Of a stretch of DNA of 64,000 bases, positions 10,085 through 21,100 are shown in pieces (positions within the stretch are counted from its first letter, which is position 1; every line of letters begins with the position of its first letter). The stretch covers positions 2,852,001 through 2,916,000 of the forward strand of contig CM074131.1 of NCBI GenBank assembly GCA_037178625.1, read 5' to 3'. The DNA comes from Skeletonema tropicum (taxonomy: Eukaryota; Bacillariophyta; Thalassiosirophyceae; Thalassiosirales; Thalassiosiraceae). The notes below the pieces were generated by a model, which saw only the letters and a list, made by a program, of their open reading frames with translations, searched no databases and was not told the DNA's origin. The position numbers and the translations under genes are program-made.

Positions 10085-11891
10085 CTAATATTTCTTCGAA
10101 AGCTCCTCCTCTTTTCTCAACAACTCACGAAAGGGCTCAAGTCTTCCTCTCACAGCCTGAATCATTTCAATTTTGTGCTGCAAAATCTCAGCGAGACGTA
10201 ACGCATAGGCATCCACGTCAACAGTTTCGCTCTGAACCGACTCCAATAGTTTATTCTCTTCTGTGATGTACTCGGCATTCTGCTGGATGCTTTGCATGTG
10301 AAGAGATAGCAGCTGTTCCTCTTCTTCAAAGAGTTGTTGGACAACTTGATCAAATTCAGTTGGTCCTTGTTGTTCTTCTTCTTCTTCAGCATTGTCCGGT
10401 TCATCACATTCGATCAGTTCCTGACTCTCTTCGCTCTCGTCATTATCTTCAAAGAGGATATTATTATTGAAGTTCTCATCAATTTCATCAAACTGTTCCT
10501 TCGCATCCTCCGTTTCTTCTGTTACCACTTTCCTCGCAGGCGACCTCTGTTGCTGCCTCACGGGCGACGCCCTCCTCTGAAATACAGTGAATGCATCACC
10601 AATCTTCTTCTCCTTAATCCGATCCGCATACCGGAGAGTATTCACTGTATGATCTGTCGACAATGATCCAGGAGCCAACGTGGCAATCATGGCAGTGCGT
10701 GCATAATTGGATGTGAAGGAGTCTTTTAAAATCAATGTCAATTTGGATTGTCTGTAGGGGACATGTCGACTATCTCCATCGATGGCCCGAATGCACTCCT
10801 TTAGTGCCAAGAGGGACGTATTGATATCAGAACTTTCCGTTCGTCGTTGACGGTTATGTGACTTGGTATCTGAACCGCGTTCACTTCCGGCCAGATCCAC
10901 CAGTGAAAGCTTTGACTTCAACTTTCGACTCTCCGAATCACGGAACAACACTTGACAAATGGAATGGGATCGTGACGATTCATCATTTGCCTCTGTCGCA
11001 TGAGTCGTTCGATTATTCTGCCCAGCCTCAATCAATGCCAAAAAGTCCTCGGGAGTTGACGCCTCAAACTCCTCCAGTCCCGAAATCACCACCTCCCCCC
11101 TCCCATCTTCCAATACCTTCAACCTATTCCGTTTGTTCAACAGGTCTTGAATCCTACCGCCATAAATTTCAAAGATGGCAATGGATATAGTTGTATTGTC
11201 ACAGGAACAACTACACCCAACCTCATCTTCCAAAACATTATCCATCAGGGTTGAAAAGATGTCTTCTGCCACCATCTTTTGAATACCATTCATGGTAAAT
11301 GTCTTCCCCGACCCAGTCTGTCCATACGCAAAGACAGTTGCGCGGACACCCCTACCCCCACAAACATAGTTTACCAACGGCTGAGCCGTATACCGATACA
11401 CCTCCTCGGTAGTCGAATCTTCATCAAACGAATGATCGAACCGGAACGAATTGTGATCCAGATATTTGGAAATTCCATCCACTCGCAATTTGGCACTGTG
11501 AACCGTGGCAGTCGGATGAAGTACCGTCACTGCATCGTGTTCCTTCTTTTTCCGTTCCTTTTCATTCAGTGGACGTTTTCGGATGCACACGCAAATATTG
11601 TCATTTTTCCCCCCACCACCACTCTTAGTACTAGTAGTAGTAGTAGTTTCATCATCATGATTGTGAGGCCGAGCCACACCAACATGATCCTCCCTCCACT
11701 TACGTACCAACCCAATAAAATCCACATCACCAGGATTGCCTTGGGAAATGTTCCGTTGTTCTTCTGCCGCACGATCGACACGGGCCTTGTTTCATTTGAG
11801 TACGGCGGAGGAGACGTTGTTCTTCGAGGGCTTCGATGCGGAGGCGGGTTGCGTCTGTTGTTGCGGTGTGGTGGAGTGATTTACGACCCAT
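10085..11891 (-). CDS. Kinesin-13 family microtubule-depolymerising motor (apparent 1-nt frameshift)
   Basis: Kinesin-13 proteins use ATP to depolymerise microtubule ends during mitosis and flagellar length control. The motor shows ICVCIRKRPLNEKE, the kinesin-13 neck/loop-2 type motif LRVDGISKYLD, the P-loop GQTGSGKT, switch I SSRSHS, switch II LVDLAGSE and YRQSKLT. A Glu-rich C-terminus follows and ends as a predicted coiled coil. Upstream of the motor, GNPGDVDFIGLVRKWRE is also characteristic of the subfamily. The motor frame has no ATG before it meets a stop. The only suitable ATG, at 11891, opens MGRKSLHH...EEQRLLRRTQMK in another frame. Removing one G near 11786 would join the two frames into about 600 residues. 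No GT-AG intron fits. This is either a sequence error or a real lesion. Confidence 0.85.
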
Positions 11892-12287
11892 TATTGACTG
11901 TTGTTGTGGTGGTTGTTAGGATGGTTACTATTGTTGGTTGGCTGTTGTGTTAGCAGTAAGTATGACCACCATGATGGTCGGTCATGGTCAAAGTTGGAAA
12001 TTTGCGATTCATGCCGCGTTTCGCGTTTCCGATAATCCATACTGCTATCTCGATGATAACGGTCGGTTAAAAGGTTTAATTCTAAGGGTTAAATAGGACT
12101 CCGTCTCATCCTCGAGACGGTCCTTTCATCAAGACTTGCTGCCGACACCAATCTTCTGCATGCAAATCATCGCCAACACCATCGATGTTGGCTACAACTT
12201 ATTCACCATGATCATGCAACTGCCATGGCTAACGACCTAAGAAACAATACGATAGAATAGTACACACAACGCGATCAAGCAAAGCAA
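11892..12287. other. Divergent promoter region, kinesin-13 / unknown gene
   Basis: This gap separates two divergent starts. A perfect 7-bp hairpin lies at 12101-12120 (CCGTCTC, six-base loop, GAGACGG). No coding signal is seen. Confidence 0.4.
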
Positions 12288-13790
12288 ATGGCACCAGTCA
12301 TCTTCAAACGAACCACCAAGGCCGAGCGTCGCCCAAAAAAAATCATTACAAAAGACTTATTATTCCACAACAAACCACCCGAAGATGAGGAACTTAGTCC
12401 ACTCGAGATGGAAAAGAAATTTGTCGTTTGCAAATCTCCTCCTACTACTACCGAAGATAGTAAAACTCCCGAGACGGTGGATTCTATGATTATGACGTTT
12501 TCAGATGATTCCTTTGATTCAAATGATGATGATGATGATAATGTGTTTGGTGATAGTGGTGGTGGTGGTGGTGACACATCGTATTGTCAGTTTGATACCA
12601 ATTGGTGGGAGGTACCCACACCCGAACGGAATAATACGACAACGAATCGGTGGAAGGAAGCTCCTATGACACCATTTTCCAAACTTGCGTTGGAGAGTAC
12701 GAGTCGAAGGTTACCTTTGAGTCCTTTGGATATGAATACCAAGATTCAGCCACTGTCGGATCATCATGATGGTAGTAGTATCAATCCAATCAAGTTGAAT
12801 ATGAAGGATAAGAACAGTTTTAGCAGTAGTAGGCGGAACAATCACCAAGACAGCGCCAAAACATATGTGGCAGGTAATCGTAAACAACCAGCCTTTTCAC
12901 AAGCAATAGAGGACTTTGATAGCAGTACTAACAACAACAACAATGTCAAAAGTCCAGCAGAGATCAAGGATGACTTAGATGTATTCTGGAGAAGAAACAC
13001 AAAGTCGGCAACAACAACAACAACAGCAGCAGCAGCAGTACGACAACCCTACATCAGTCCATTTTCCAAAAGTACCCTTGCAAGGAATGCAGAGGGGAAA
13101 CATACCATGCCACCAACCTATTCTTCTTCCAAGGACAAGTCATTACAGTCGCAGTCGTCGCAGCAATGGGTACAATTTACACCAGTCAAGGGGTTTGATA
13201 ATAAAAAGTTGGAAAAAACTCTTACAACACCATTTTCGAAACGTACCAATAGAAGAGGGAGTCCACTGTTAAGTCCATTAGATTGTGATGCCTTTTGTCT
13301 TACCCCCGCAGCAAAGCAGCAGCAGCACGAGGAGGAGACTCCTGAACCCAAGAATCTATTTGATCTTAGTTTAGAAGAGGATGAGGGTGTGATTGAAATC
13401 AAAATAAAAAAGAAGAAGGATGGAGAGGATACGGATACTGTGGTCAGTGGCTTAACCAAAATCGTCGAAGGCGATGATGATAATGATCATGATGGACCAG
13501 GAGATTTGGATGAACTTGCAATAGATGGACTGCACTCGTTTGATATTTGGAATGCAAAGGATATTGATGACGACGATAGTAATGACGACGACGAGGGCGG
13601 CAGAACTGATACATTAACCTCCTCTTGCGATATCTGGGGAATGGTCGTGAAAGAAGTCGAAGAAGATTCCTTCGATGCAGGTGATGGACTGCTTTCGAAC
13701 TTTTTGCACAATTTCATGGTTTCCACGCCTCCGCAGAAACAAAAGCGGGGAGGAACATGGTGCGGCGGAGTGAACACTGAGTCTGAGTGA
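12288..13790 (+). CDS. Low-complexity protein with repeated TPFSK / SPLD motifs, unknown function
   Basis: A single exon of 500 residues; the family is not recognised. The sequence is Asp/Ser/Thr-rich with basic patches at the N-terminus (KAERRPKKIITK). A short motif recurs: MTPFSKLALESTSRRLPLSP, ISPFSKSTLARN and TTPFSKRTNRRGSPLLSPLD. Pro-directed Ser/Thr sites (TPFSK, SPLD, TPVK) make a phosphorylated scaffold or cell-cycle regulator conceivable, but that is speculation. Trinucleotide runs encode poly-Thr/Ala near 13010-13035. It is divergent from the kinesin-13 gene. The start is the first ATG after a long stop-rich leader. Confidence 0.65.
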   Translation: MAPVIFKRTTKAERRPKKIITKDLLFHNKPPEDEELSPLEMEKKFVVCKSPPTTTEDSKTPETVDSMIMTFSDDSFDSNDDDDDNVFGDSGGGGGDTSYCQFDTNWWEVPTPERNNTTTNRWKEAPMTPFSKLALESTSRRLPLSPLDMNTKIQPLSDHHDGSSINPIKLNMKDKNSFSSSRRNNHQDSAKTYVAGNRKQPAFSQAIEDFDSSTNNNNNVKSPAEIKDDLDVFWRRNTKSATTTTTAAAAVRQPYISPFSKSTLARNAEGKHTMPPTYSSSKDKSLQSQSSQQWVQFTPVKGFDNKKLEKTLTTPFSKRTNRRGSPLLSPLDCDAFCLTPAAKQQQHEEETPEPKNLFDLSLEEDEGVIEIKIKKKKDGEDTDTVVSGLTKIVEGDDDNDHDGPGDLDELAIDGLHSFDIWNAKDIDDDDSNDDDEGGRTDTLTSSCDIWGMVVKEVEEDSFDAGDGLLSNFLHNFMVSTPPQKQKRGGTWCGGVNTESE

Positions 13791-13883
13791 TATACTATGA
13801 TAGAGAGAGATGCAACTGTAACAAAAGGTGCTATGTGTAACTAAGTATGTAGAGCAATAATCAAATATGGATAACCGATTCGA

Positions 13884-15701
13884 TTATCGCTTACTACTAG
13901 CATCATCTATAAGAGAGTGTAATCTAATTGATGAGACCATCCACAGACATGTAAATAGGGTGGCAGTTGCCAAAAGATACCACATCAAATTTTCATGTTC
14001 TCCATAATATACCACCGATACCGACAAGGCGACTGCCATGGCACTCTTTCCAAACTTGCCTGCGATCAAACTAATGACTTTTTTACCCAAATACCTTGAC
14101 TCATAATCTAATGATACATACAACATTTCATTTGCGGCACCTCGTAGGCTGTATTCCATAGTCTTGATGCAGAAGAACGAAGCACTTGCTCCAAACAATT
14201 CCGAAGTCTTGTATGTTCCAAACTGATACAACGTACATATCATCATTAATGAGGGCATAAAGAGCCATATCCGATGTGCTTCACAGTGTTTTAGTAAAAT
14301 TGGAATGATGAAAAATTGAAACACACCACTAACACCATTGATCCAGGCGTAGAACTTGCCACTCCAACCAGCTCGAAGAGAGTCATCCGTGATAGCGACC
14401 TTTAATTTGTACAGGTAAATGTAGTTGACTAGCGAAGATAGGCATTGACTAATGATGACTTCCACGAATAATGCTCCCAAAACTGGTACTCGGTTGAAGA
14501 GAGTATATGCTTGTTGGAATATATTGTTCTTTTTGAGACAGGGTATTGTTGTTGATGTTGTTGTTGCGTTGTTTGACGATGGAGAAGAAGTTGATGGTGA
14601 ATCCTTTGTCCCATTCTTTATTGGTGCATAAGCTCCTTTCCCATCCGATGAGGAAGATGACGATATTGATTGTGCATGTGAATGTGGCTCTTCATTCTTT
14701 TCACTTTTGCTGCTACTCGGTTCAAAACCATTTAATCTTGCAGTAGAAAAGGCCATATTGGCAAGTATAGCACTGACAACATACGATGCACCTGCCATAT
14801 ACATCAAGCCAATCAATCCAAATTTCTCTACGCACATGGATACAGATCCAGCGGCCAATGTTGATCCAATCGATCCCAGTCCTGCTATTGGTGCAAATAG
14901 TCTCGAACCTTCTTCTGCTGTCAAGACGGAGCTTATGAATGCCCAGTGCTGTGCGTACAGTAACTGAACATATGCACTTTGAAACACAAATAAAGTAAAT
15001 AGCAATACCTGACTCATTGTTTTGACATTTCCAACTGATCCCAGTGAACACACAGCACCATTCTCATCCCATTCTACATCATAATCTTCTAAATCTTTTA
15101 CTACCACCTCAGCCGCTGCTGTATCAAGACACCGTTCAAACATCCGTAACACCCACCCAACCACAATCTGCGCCCCCGCACAAACCAACGTATGAGTCCG
15201 TAACGCATAACTCGGTCCACCATAATTCAACGTCCGTCCATAGAACCAAACCAACCCCACTGCAAATGGACTAACACACCCCACTGCCATGGGCAATGCT
15301 GATAATTCACTCTCTTGGGTATTGTCGTTCCGGTTCTTCCCAAAGCCAAGGGAGTCACTGGTGAAGAGTGCCATTACTGCCGCACGGGCACATTCGTACC
15401 CGCCTAGATGGATGGCAAGGGCGAAGGACATGGAGGTTACGGATTTGCCTCGGGGGGAGAAGAGTAGGGTCATGTTTCGTGTAATAGTGGTGGTTGTTGG
15501 AGAGGAGGATGGGAGTGTAGTAGTGGTCATGTCCATGGGTGATGATGATGATGACTGTTGTTGTTGTTGTTTGTGGGTTTCGTGCCATTCATCTTGTGCA
15601 GCGGCAGCGGCGGCACTGTCGCCTGATGGTGTTCTATGTCTCATCATTATGTATGCGTTCTTCTCACCGCCACCGTTGCTGTTGGTGATGACTTCTTCCA
15701 T
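13884..15701 (-). CDS. NTT / ATP:ADP-antiporter-like multi-membrane transporter
   Basis: About 605 residues from ATG 15701. The same frame stays open to an earlier ATG at 15884, but that extension looks like leader sequence. Hydrophobic segments run throughout, with a Ser-rich loop near the middle. QLLYAQHWAFISSVLT and RLFAPIAGLGSIGSTLAAG match the central part of nucleotide transporters of the TLC/NTT family. KTMEYSLRGAANEMLYVSLD with YLGKKVISLIAGKFGKS matches the C-terminal family signature (K..Y...E...I.L..E...KGK.....GKS). NTTs move ATP, ADP or other nucleotides across plastid or parasite membranes. The substrate here is unknown, and no clear plastid presequence is visible. Placement in the superfamily is fairly secure. 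Transport of nucleotides is inferred. Confidence 0.65.
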   Translation of the reverse strand: MEEVITNSNGGGEKNAYIMMRHRTPSGDSAAAAAAQDEWHETHKQQQQQSSSSSPMDMTTTTLPSSSPTTTTITRNMTLLFSPRGKSVTSMSFALAIHLGGYECARAAVMALFTSDSLGFGKNRNDNTQESELSALPMAVGCVSPFAVGLVWFYGRTLNYGGPSYALRTHTLVCAGAQIVVGWVLRMFERCLDTAAAEVVVKDLEDYDVEWDENGAVCSLGSVGNVKTMSQVLLFTLFVFQSAYVQLLYAQHWAFISSVLTAEEGSRLFAPIAGLGSIGSTLAAGSVSMCVEKFGLIGLMYMAGASYVVSAILANMAFSTARLNGFEPSSSKSEKNEEPHSHAQSISSSSSSDGKGAYAPIKNGTKDSPSTSSPSSNNATTTSTTIPCLKKNNIFQQAYTLFNRVPVLGALFVEVIISQCLSSLVNYIYLYKLKVAITDDSLRAGWSGKFYAWINGVSGVFQFFIIPILLKHCEAHRIWLFMPSLMMICTLYQFGTYKTSELFGASASFFCIKTMEYSLRGAANEMLYVSLDYESRYLGKKVISLIAGKFGKSAMAVALSVSVVYYGEHENLMWYLLATATLFTCLWMVSSIRLHSLIDDASSKR

Positions 15702-15946
15702 CGAGGCACTATTGTTTGCTTGTGCTCTCCGCTTGTTGTCGGTGGTCAAGGAATGAAAAAAGAAAAAAGTGAAAGTGCGTGGACGACGAGTTGTGGAAAA
15801 TAAAAAGAGGGGAATGATTGAGTGCCGTATTAACGTTGGAATATGTACTAATGCATAGCGCTCGTCACTCGCCTCTTTCAGCACTTTTTTGTCGCACTAC
15901 TTGACTTGCTCTTGACCTTGCGCCCGACGTTTTCATTTCAAGAACA

Positions 15947-18031
15947 ATGACATCCTCATCCAATCTAATCCTAATAGGCTGGGACGACATCAAGGGCCGT
16001 CCAATCTACTCCAAAAGGCCGCGGCAAGAAGTAGTACCACCACTATCATCTGCTCCTCCTGCCAAGAAGAAGAAAGCAAAGGCGCCGATAAACAAGGGCA
16101 CCACAGTGACGACGGCGCGCAAGACAAAGGCCAAGACCAAACGTCCGACGAGGGGCAATCACAACAACAATAACAACAATGGACATGGGCGACGGAATAT
16201 CCCGACTGTTCAGGTGGCAGTGGGTTCATTGATGGATAGTTATCATGATGATGACAATGACAATGCTGAAATTTTGTACGAGGAGCAAATCATCAACCAA
16301 CAATCATCATCTTCTTCTCGTGGTGCAGCCAATAAGTCGAAGTCGAAACCGGCACGCAAAGTTTCCTTCTCTCCAACAAGTAGTAAATCCTGCCATGATG
16401 ACACTGTCGGCAAGAAGCGTCGTGATTATTTCAATAGCGGCAAACATACTACAAAATCTTGGGATAATCACAGGAAACGAAGGGGATATGGATCCAAGAA
16501 ATTTTCACGTGGGTCTGCTGGATATTATTATAATATCAGTCCCATCTTTGTTTTGGAGGGTGGTGGTGCAGGGGATAATGGATGGGGTGGTACTTCTACT
16601 ACATCAGTTGACAATGACTGTAGAGATACACTCTCTAAAGATGATGTCCATCAAGAGGATGTGCGCTCTGTAGTCAATGATAATGATGACTTCTTGTCAT
16701 CCAAAACATCTAAAAATGATGAAAAAGATATAGATTATTTGTCATTTACTGCTCCCCTGGAGGAGACTGTTCCTCGAGACATTCAATCAGTTGGATATGA
16801 ATCAATCCATTCGTCATTGGACAATCATTCCGAATCCAAAAACAATGACGGCAGTGACTCATTTAGCTATGGAAACCTGGACAATCTTGACGAGTTTGAC
16901 CAGTCTGACAGTATCTATCAGCAAAATGATTCTATTCCAGACATGATTCATGTTGAAACTAATGTTGCTATTACGAACGATGATGATGAACATGATCTAG
17001 ATGATGATGATGATAATGATCTGGATGACGGCGATGATGATGATGATCATACAGACAAAGTTGAGGAAAAACCTAGTTCAACAATCGACAATTGTGTAGT
17101 TGGTCATCACACAACAACCTCCATAAAAACGGCAGCAGAAGAGACGAGCTACCAACTACACAGTGGAGGGACAAATGATTTTATCGATTATGATGTTCCT
17201 CTTGACGATGCAAGTGCTGCTGCTGGGAATGTCATTCAAGGGAAGAGACGTTCCTATGGATGTTCGGAGAAACCTGTGTGGGCATCTAATAAGCGAAACA
17301 AAGCATCAGCTGCTGCTATCACCTCTGCTGTCGGTTGGGATGAAGTGAAGTGCAGACCGATATTTCATGCCAAGTCAAAAAAGAAGATTGACGGCAACGA
17401 GCTGGGTGAGAGCAATTGTGACGTTGGTGATGATGTTGCCAGTGAAGATGACAGCTATGCCAACATGAAGTCACATAAAAGAAGACAGTACAGCTCTCGA
17501 TTCCGGAAAACATCATTGACTAAGGCTATTGAGCAAATGAGTGTAATGGCATCTCCGGAAAAAGCTGACGATCATTTAGGAGGTGTGGAATCGCCACAGG
17601 GACAAGATGATTGTTCTGGAGATGACTTCAACGTGGACGATCATGCGAACGCGAATAATGAAGGAAATGAAGAATCAAACATGAACTTTGATTCGGAAAT
17701 GGAAGAAGTGACCATCCATGAAAATGTTTGTCACATTCAACCTACCGAGAGCTCCTCTCTTGAAGCTGCTAGAGCCTTCTTCAAGTACTTGGACTCAAGC
17801 CACCGTCTCGTTGTTGATCAAGGTGATACTTCGCCGCGCATTTCCTCTGAAGTTATTCGCACTACGAGACGCATTGTCCACTCTGATCAGCTTCGAACTG
17901 AATACTCGGAATATTGTGACATGCTTGCTCAGACTGGAGTCGCTCCCATAACTATCACAGAATTTGCAAATAATTGGAATCGTTATTTTGTTGGAAAGGG
18001 AATTCGGGATGGATTGTTTGACGAAGACTGA
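15947..18031 (+). CDS. Unknown acidic protein with a duplicated GWD(D/E)(I/V)K-RPI motif
   Basis: A single exon of 694 residues. The N-terminus reads LIGWDDIKGRPIYSKRPRQE. Near residue 463 the same motif returns as AVGWDEVKCRPIFHAKSKKK. Each copy is followed by a basic cluster (KKKKAKAPINK and KSKKK). Between them lie long Asp/Asn-rich low-complexity stretches. The last ~95 residues look folded and helical (AARAFFKYLDSSHRLVVDQG to FVGKGIRDGLFDED). No known family is recognised. The gene is divergent from the NTT-like transporter, with starts about 245 bp apart. Confidence 0.65.
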   Translation: MTSSSNLILIGWDDIKGRPIYSKRPRQEVVPPLSSAPPAKKKKAKAPINKGTTVTTARKTKAKTKRPTRGNHNNNNNNGHGRRNIPTVQVAVGSLMDSYHDDDNDNAEILYEEQIINQQSSSSSRGAANKSKSKPARKVSFSPTSSKSCHDDTVGKKRRDYFNSGKHTTKSWDNHRKRRGYGSKKFSRGSAGYYYNISPIFVLEGGGAGDNGWGGTSTTSVDNDCRDTLSKDDVHQEDVRSVVNDNDDFLSSKTSKNDEKDIDYLSFTAPLEETVPRDIQSVGYESIHSSLDNHSESKNNDGSDSFSYGNLDNLDEFDQSDSIYQQNDSIPDMIHVETNVAITNDDDEHDLDDDDDNDLDDGDDDDDHTDKVEEKPSSTIDNCVVGHHTTTSIKTAAEETSYQLHSGGTNDFIDYDVPLDDASAAAGNVIQGKRRSYGCSEKPVWASNKRNKASAAAITSAVGWDEVKCRPIFHAKSKKKIDGNELGESNCDVGDDVASEDDSYANMKSHKRRQYSSRFRKTSLTKAIEQMSVMASPEKADDHLGGVESPQGQDDCSGDDFNVDDHANANNEGNEESNMNFDSEMEEVTIHENVCHIQPTESSSLEAARAFFKYLDSSHRLVVDQGDTSPRISSEVIRTTRRIVHSDQLRTEYSEYCDMLAQTGVAPITITEFANNWNRYFVGKGIRDGLFDED

Positions 18032-18122
18032 GATCGTGTTAGTGTTTTAGGTTGTAATACCTCTTCATTTCATAAGTAGTTGTTACAATAAATATATTTA
18101 TTCAACATCAACACTATGGTAC

Positions 18123-21100
18123 TCAATTCATAGTGCTCACTAGCGTTAATTGGTTGTCTGGGTGTTTTTGATGCACGACATCGATGACGTTTTGTAACAA
18201 GGCGCTTCCGCCATTTTGATCCTGAGCTCCAATTAATGTTGCGAGCTTAATGGCATCAACAAGAACCTCATCAGTGCCACAACTTATCAATTGACGAACC
18301 AGTCTGGTAGCACAGTCAATCTTATTCTTGCCAATCATGTACAGACCGATTGCTGAAATGGCAGAGTAGCCTCCTTCTTCTCTGCCCCAGCTCGAGATTT
18401 CCATCACGACTTGCCCACCATGAGTATTGATGAGGTTTTCCAACTCGGAAGTGCGTTCATATTTGATGCAGAGGTCTATATAAGTTTCCAGAGAAAGCCC
18501 ATTGAGATCTCTAATAGCAAGATCTGCCCGACCTCTGCGAATAAGAAATTGAGCCAAGAAGTCGTGATGCTCTTTCGGAGTGTCGAATATCCACTTTCGA
18601 GCCTTTTCGGTCAAATTTGCTGCCAGCAATGTTCCTATTCGAATTAGCGGGTGTGATAGTGGTAGCAATCTTAGCCCAACATCTGTAGAAACGAGGAGTC
18701 CTCCTGAATGATACGTAAGAATGTGCGGTTGTGATAATGAGGTAATGACAGGGACTGGAGTGAACTCATCAGGATTGTCAGTTCCTTGAAGGGGCACACT
18801 TCTCGACGATGCGATGGTATATGTATCTAACTCGCACACTGTGTCCTCCTCGGCCAAATTTCCTAGGAATACGACGTGAACTGACGATGGTCCAGAGCAG
18901 TAGAGAACGCCGTGGATAAACTTGAGAGAAATGATAGGTTGCTCTGCCTCACCCAACCGCGATCCTCCTACAACATTTGCAGAACCCAACAACGTGAATT
19001 TTGGAGGATCTGATAAATATATGGCAACTCTAGATCCATAGGCGACAGCGCAAAGCAACCCATCTTCATCCCATTCAAGAAGATCCGGGCAAGGAATTGA
19101 TGTACCCACAGTCATGTAGGTCGATGCTCTCTCGTCGTTATCCATTATAGCCCCAGATTTACGAGAATAAAAGTAAGCCATGCCTTCGTCTGTATCAGGC
19201 ATAGCATTAGTGGACGTGACCGAGCAGCCTACGCAAAGTGCTGGGCCACCAAACAAAACTTGCGGAACAGCACGATCTCCGCCTCGAACAGTCAAACTTC
19301 CAACACTAACAGTTGTTGCTGCTGCCACGCCCGCTCCTCCGGCAAGTTCGGCGGCGCCTACTTGTACTTCGGCAAGCTTGAATAATTCTACAAGTGGGCC
19401 ACTCTTTTTATCCGTTGTATCCTGGTCAGCGACATCACCATCTTGGCCATTATCTGTTTCAACCTGACGGAGGACGGCAAATTGGTCATCATCCCCAACC
19501 CAAGCAAAAGATAAGACATTATCTCCCGAGTCACACGACGGCGAGACCGCTTGGCCGCGACCATCGCCCGTTTCTCTCACAAGCAGACTACCTGCATGCA
19601 AAATGTCATATTTTTGATTTCCTTCCCAAAGAAGACACAAGTATCTGCCACTTGGTGAATGAATTAGCCGTGGAGGATTTGTCAGCGGTAGAGTTGAAAC
19701 AATTAATTTGGAAATGCGAGTATCCCTTGTCGTGTAGGATGCTTTCTCCAACTGATATAGCATCATCGCGTCTGAAATGTCCACTTTTTCGATCGTTAAT
19801 TGTCGGTTTTCATTTGGTGAACGAGATGTTCCTAGCCGAGAAGCAAAGACAGAGTGGTTTTCCACGAAGAGGACACCAGGTCGATTATTTCCAACTCCAC
19901 CAACGGGGCCGCCAGATATTATAGTGTGGATGGGACCAGCCGGAACAGCGGGACGACTTGGATCCTTCAAGATATTAGATTTACCAACCAAAGACGAGTA
20001 ATTTCCGTTGACAAGCTTGACCATTGTGACTCCATTGTCCGTAGTTACAGCAACAGCATCAGGTGCGAGATGTGAGGCTGCTAACAAAGCTGGGGTAGAA
20101 GTCGAAGCTTCTGAACTTCTTGACAATGGTATCTTTTGGCATGTTTGAGAATCAATCAATATGGTCTTTGGAGGTTTACCTTCCGCTACTTTTTGGGATT
20201 GGGGCGCTCTTTGCTCGTTCGAGGCAGCTGCCACAGTAGAAAGAGGTGCCGATACCACAATTAATTCCGTTGTATCTCTTGAGAAGCATATGCAGGACAG
20301 CGACGAAGCCGGTAAAGGTGAGCACGCTAAACCTGGCACCATGCTAAGAGGTTCGGACGCACACATCAATGATAGGGGAAGCTTCATCGTAGCAAACGGA
20401 GGAATTATCGGCGGAGGTCGGTTCGATGAATCACCGGGAGTAGATTTTACTATTGCATCGACTAATGGCATGCTCCAAATCTTCACAAATCCGCCATTGT
20501 ACATGGCCCACTTTTCTACATACGCTCGATCTTCAACTTCCTTCTTCGCGCCTGGAGAGTTTGGTGTTAATGAGTTCAACTTGAAATCTCGCTGATGAAC
20601 AATCGCGGCTACCGGTGCCGAGTAGGGAAGAGACCAGATCAACTGGTCGCGATGAGGATCATAAAAGACTAACGGTGTCACATTACTATATGGCGCAACA
20701 ATTGGTTCTTTCGTTGTCATGCCACTCCAAAATCCTCCAACACGTGTTGAACGAGGCGATGGCGACTTACGAGGAGACACAGTCAAGCTCCCCAATCCAT
20801 CTAGTCTCGCTAGCGGTGGAAGTACATTCAAGTCGCGAAGGGTGCCAGAGGCACGATCAATACTGATGTCCACTTGCCAAAGGAATGCCACCCCAGAGGC
20901 ACAAACTGTCAATAAGCGAGAGGACATGACAAGTGTAGAGACATTTGATACTGCAGGTCCTCCACCAATATGCGCTGGTACAGCATCTTGATCATTCTGA
21001 TAGTTCTCATTGTATGCTGGATCTGCATTCACAATTTTGACCACTGGATCGTTCCGACCATTTGGTCCACGTACCGATTTGATAGTTGCCTGTCTAGAAT

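Noticed and set aside
11770..11810. An 18-nt GT...AG intron restoring the kinesin-13 frame
   Set aside because: Too short, and the phase does not match. A one-base insertion is the simpler explanation.
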